Shown piece by piece: positions 12,391 through 12,954 of a DNA stretch of 12,954 nucleotides. The notes under the pieces are model-generated. The model was not told where the DNA came from. It worked only from the letters and a program-made list of their open reading frames with translations, and ran no database searches. The first letter of the stretch is position 1; every line of letters begins with the position of its first letter. Position numbers and translations under genes: made by a program. This DNA is from 2-01-FULL-41-26 sp964587505 (lineage in GTDB: Bacteria > Patescibacteriota > Minisyncoccia > 2-02-FULL-40-12 > GWA2-44-9): NCBI GenBank assembly GCA_964587505.1, contig CAZPLD010000018.1, positions 1 to 12,954 on the forward strand. Direction: 5' to 3'.

Positions 12391-12419
12391 GGCGTTTCGG
12401 CTTGGTTCTGCGAAACGCC
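12391..12419. repeat. 9-bp perfect inverted repeat in the rpoC-antitoxin gap
   Basis: GGCGTTTCG (12391-12399) and CGAAACGCC (12411-12419) pair perfectly around an 11-nt loop. There is no T-tract on either side, so it is not a clear terminator. The gap 12333-12494 is GC-rich compared with the operon it precedes and contains two further hairpins (12432-12456 and 12467-12495). Confidence 0.65.
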
Positions 12420-12431
12420 GAGCATGTAGAT

Positions 12432-12456
12432 AAAAAGCGCCCGCTAGAGGTGCTTT
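12432..12456 (-). terminator. Probable rpoC terminator
   Basis: A 9-position stem (12448-12456 with 12434-12442, one A-C mismatch and one G-U pair in the minus-strand RNA) with a 5-nt loop is followed by five T. It lies about 38 bp after the rpoC stop codon. A second hairpin with 6-bp arms (12467-12472 and 12490-12495) lies between it and the stop. Confidence 0.6.
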
Positions 12457-12494
12457 ATTATCGGTCGAGTCGGGGGGATGTGCCCGAAGCGACT

Positions 12495-12954
12495 CTATTC
12501 GTTCATTTCACTCCCAAACCCTGTCCCCGCCGGAATAAGTCGGCCGATAATGACATTCTCCTTGAGACCTCTTAAGTAATCTTCTTTTCCGAGGATGGCG
12601 CTATCGATAAGGACTCTGGCTGTTTCCTGGAAGGAAGCGGCCGAGAGGAAACTGTCGGTGGTCAAAGAGACCTTGGTAATACCGAGCAATAATTGTTCAA
12701 ATGAGGCTTCTGTTTTTTTGTTTTCTTTGGCTTTTTCATTCTCTATCCAAGCGGTTCTTTTTTCCACAGTATCGCCGGCTAACAAGTCAGTGTCTCCCGA
12801 ATCAAGGACTTTGACTCTTGAGAACATCTGCCGGACAATCAACTCAACGTGCTTGTCGTTGATACTGTCTCCGGTCGGCGAATAAATGCCCTGAACTTCT
12901 CTGATTATGTATCTGGCAACCAAATCGATGTTGTCGGTGGTTTTGAATAATTCT
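12495..12954 (-). CDS. rpoC: RNA polymerase beta-prime subunit, C-terminal part
   Basis: This is the last about 152 codons of rpoC; the reading frame stays open to the window edge at 12954, so the gene is partial at its 5' end. Visible conserved parts are VARYIIREVQGIY, INDKHVELIVRQM, then GDTDLLAGDTVEK, and the near-invariant LLLGITKVSLTTDSFLSAASFQETARVL, followed by the block ending DYLRGLKENVIIGRLIPAGTG. Beta-prime forms the catalytic core with beta; the segment seen belongs to the C-terminal trigger-loop-proximal and clamp-anchoring region. The tail after PAGTG is short (FGSEMNE). No other ribosomal or transcription gene follows; instead an accessory operon begins. Confidence 0.97.
   Translation of the reverse strand, partial: ELFKTTDNIDLVARYIIREVQGIYSPTGDSINDKHVELIVRQMFSRVKVLDSGDTDLLAGDTVEKRTAWIENEKAKENKKTEASFEQLLLGITKVSLTTDSFLSAASFQETARVLIDSAILGKEDYLRGLKENVIIGRLIPAGTGFGSEMNE

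Noticed and set aside
12355..12427. Possible tRNA or known small RNA in the rpoC-antitoxin gap
   Set aside because: Hairpins are present, but no acceptor stem, anticodon arm or T-loop pattern can be assembled; reported only as an inverted repeat.

Overview
The window suggests a small-genome bacterium, most likely of the Candidate Phyla Radiation (Patescibacteria/Parcubacteria-like). This is inferred from the gene complement, very short intergenic gaps, many short hairpin terminators, and several promoters placed so that transcription would begin at the ATG. No 16S or ribosomal-protein marker is present, so the lineage is tentative. The genetic code looks standard: TGA is used as a stop (the Panacea-like gene ends in TGA). 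All sixteen genes lie on the minus strand, so they are transcribed from high to low coordinates.

Region by region, in transcription order. (1) 12954-12495: the 3' end of rpoC, cut by the window edge, followed by about 160 bp of GC-rich hairpins that include its likely terminator. (2) 12349-8597: an AT-rich accessory operon of a Panacea-domain (SocA/DUF4065-like) putative antitoxin, a RelE-like toxin overlapping it by 11 bp, and, 3 bp later, a 936-residue single-chain type IIG (Eco57I-like) restriction-methylation enzyme. (3) 8570-7787: a second toxin-antitoxin module (Phd/YefM plus RelE) with its own operator. It is bracketed by two related direct repeats that appear to derive from gene 3' ends. 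(4) 7752-7153: a single-domain HD hydrolase of the RelA/SpoT-hydrolase (Mesh1) type. (5) 7105-4823: a probable redox/oxidative-stress block of TspO/MBR, a 60-residue membrane protein, a membrane-anchored DM13 protein, MsrB and MsrA. The last three form one operon. (6) 4791-4148: a poly-gamma-glutamate hydrolase-family protein. (7) 4111-17: core cell-cycle and repair genes, namely ftsK, a small HAD phosphatase, and recA.

The regulatory layout is unusually readable. Four genes (the Phd antitoxin, TspO, the 60-aa protein and DM13) have a TATAAT/TATGAT box exactly 6 bp before the ATG, which predicts leaderless mRNAs. Two unrelated genes, the PGA hydrolase and the HD hydrolase, share a near-identical promoter, leader and Shine-Dalgarno cassette. 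A perfect 42-bp palindrome sits just after ftsK. The most system-like feature is the Panacea/RelE pair co-transcribed with a type IIG enzyme, next to a second, repeat-flanked toxin-antitoxin module. Together these look like a defence/addiction island inserted between housekeeping genes.

No CRISPR array, tRNA, rRNA, transposase or gene-free stretch above 300 bp was seen.
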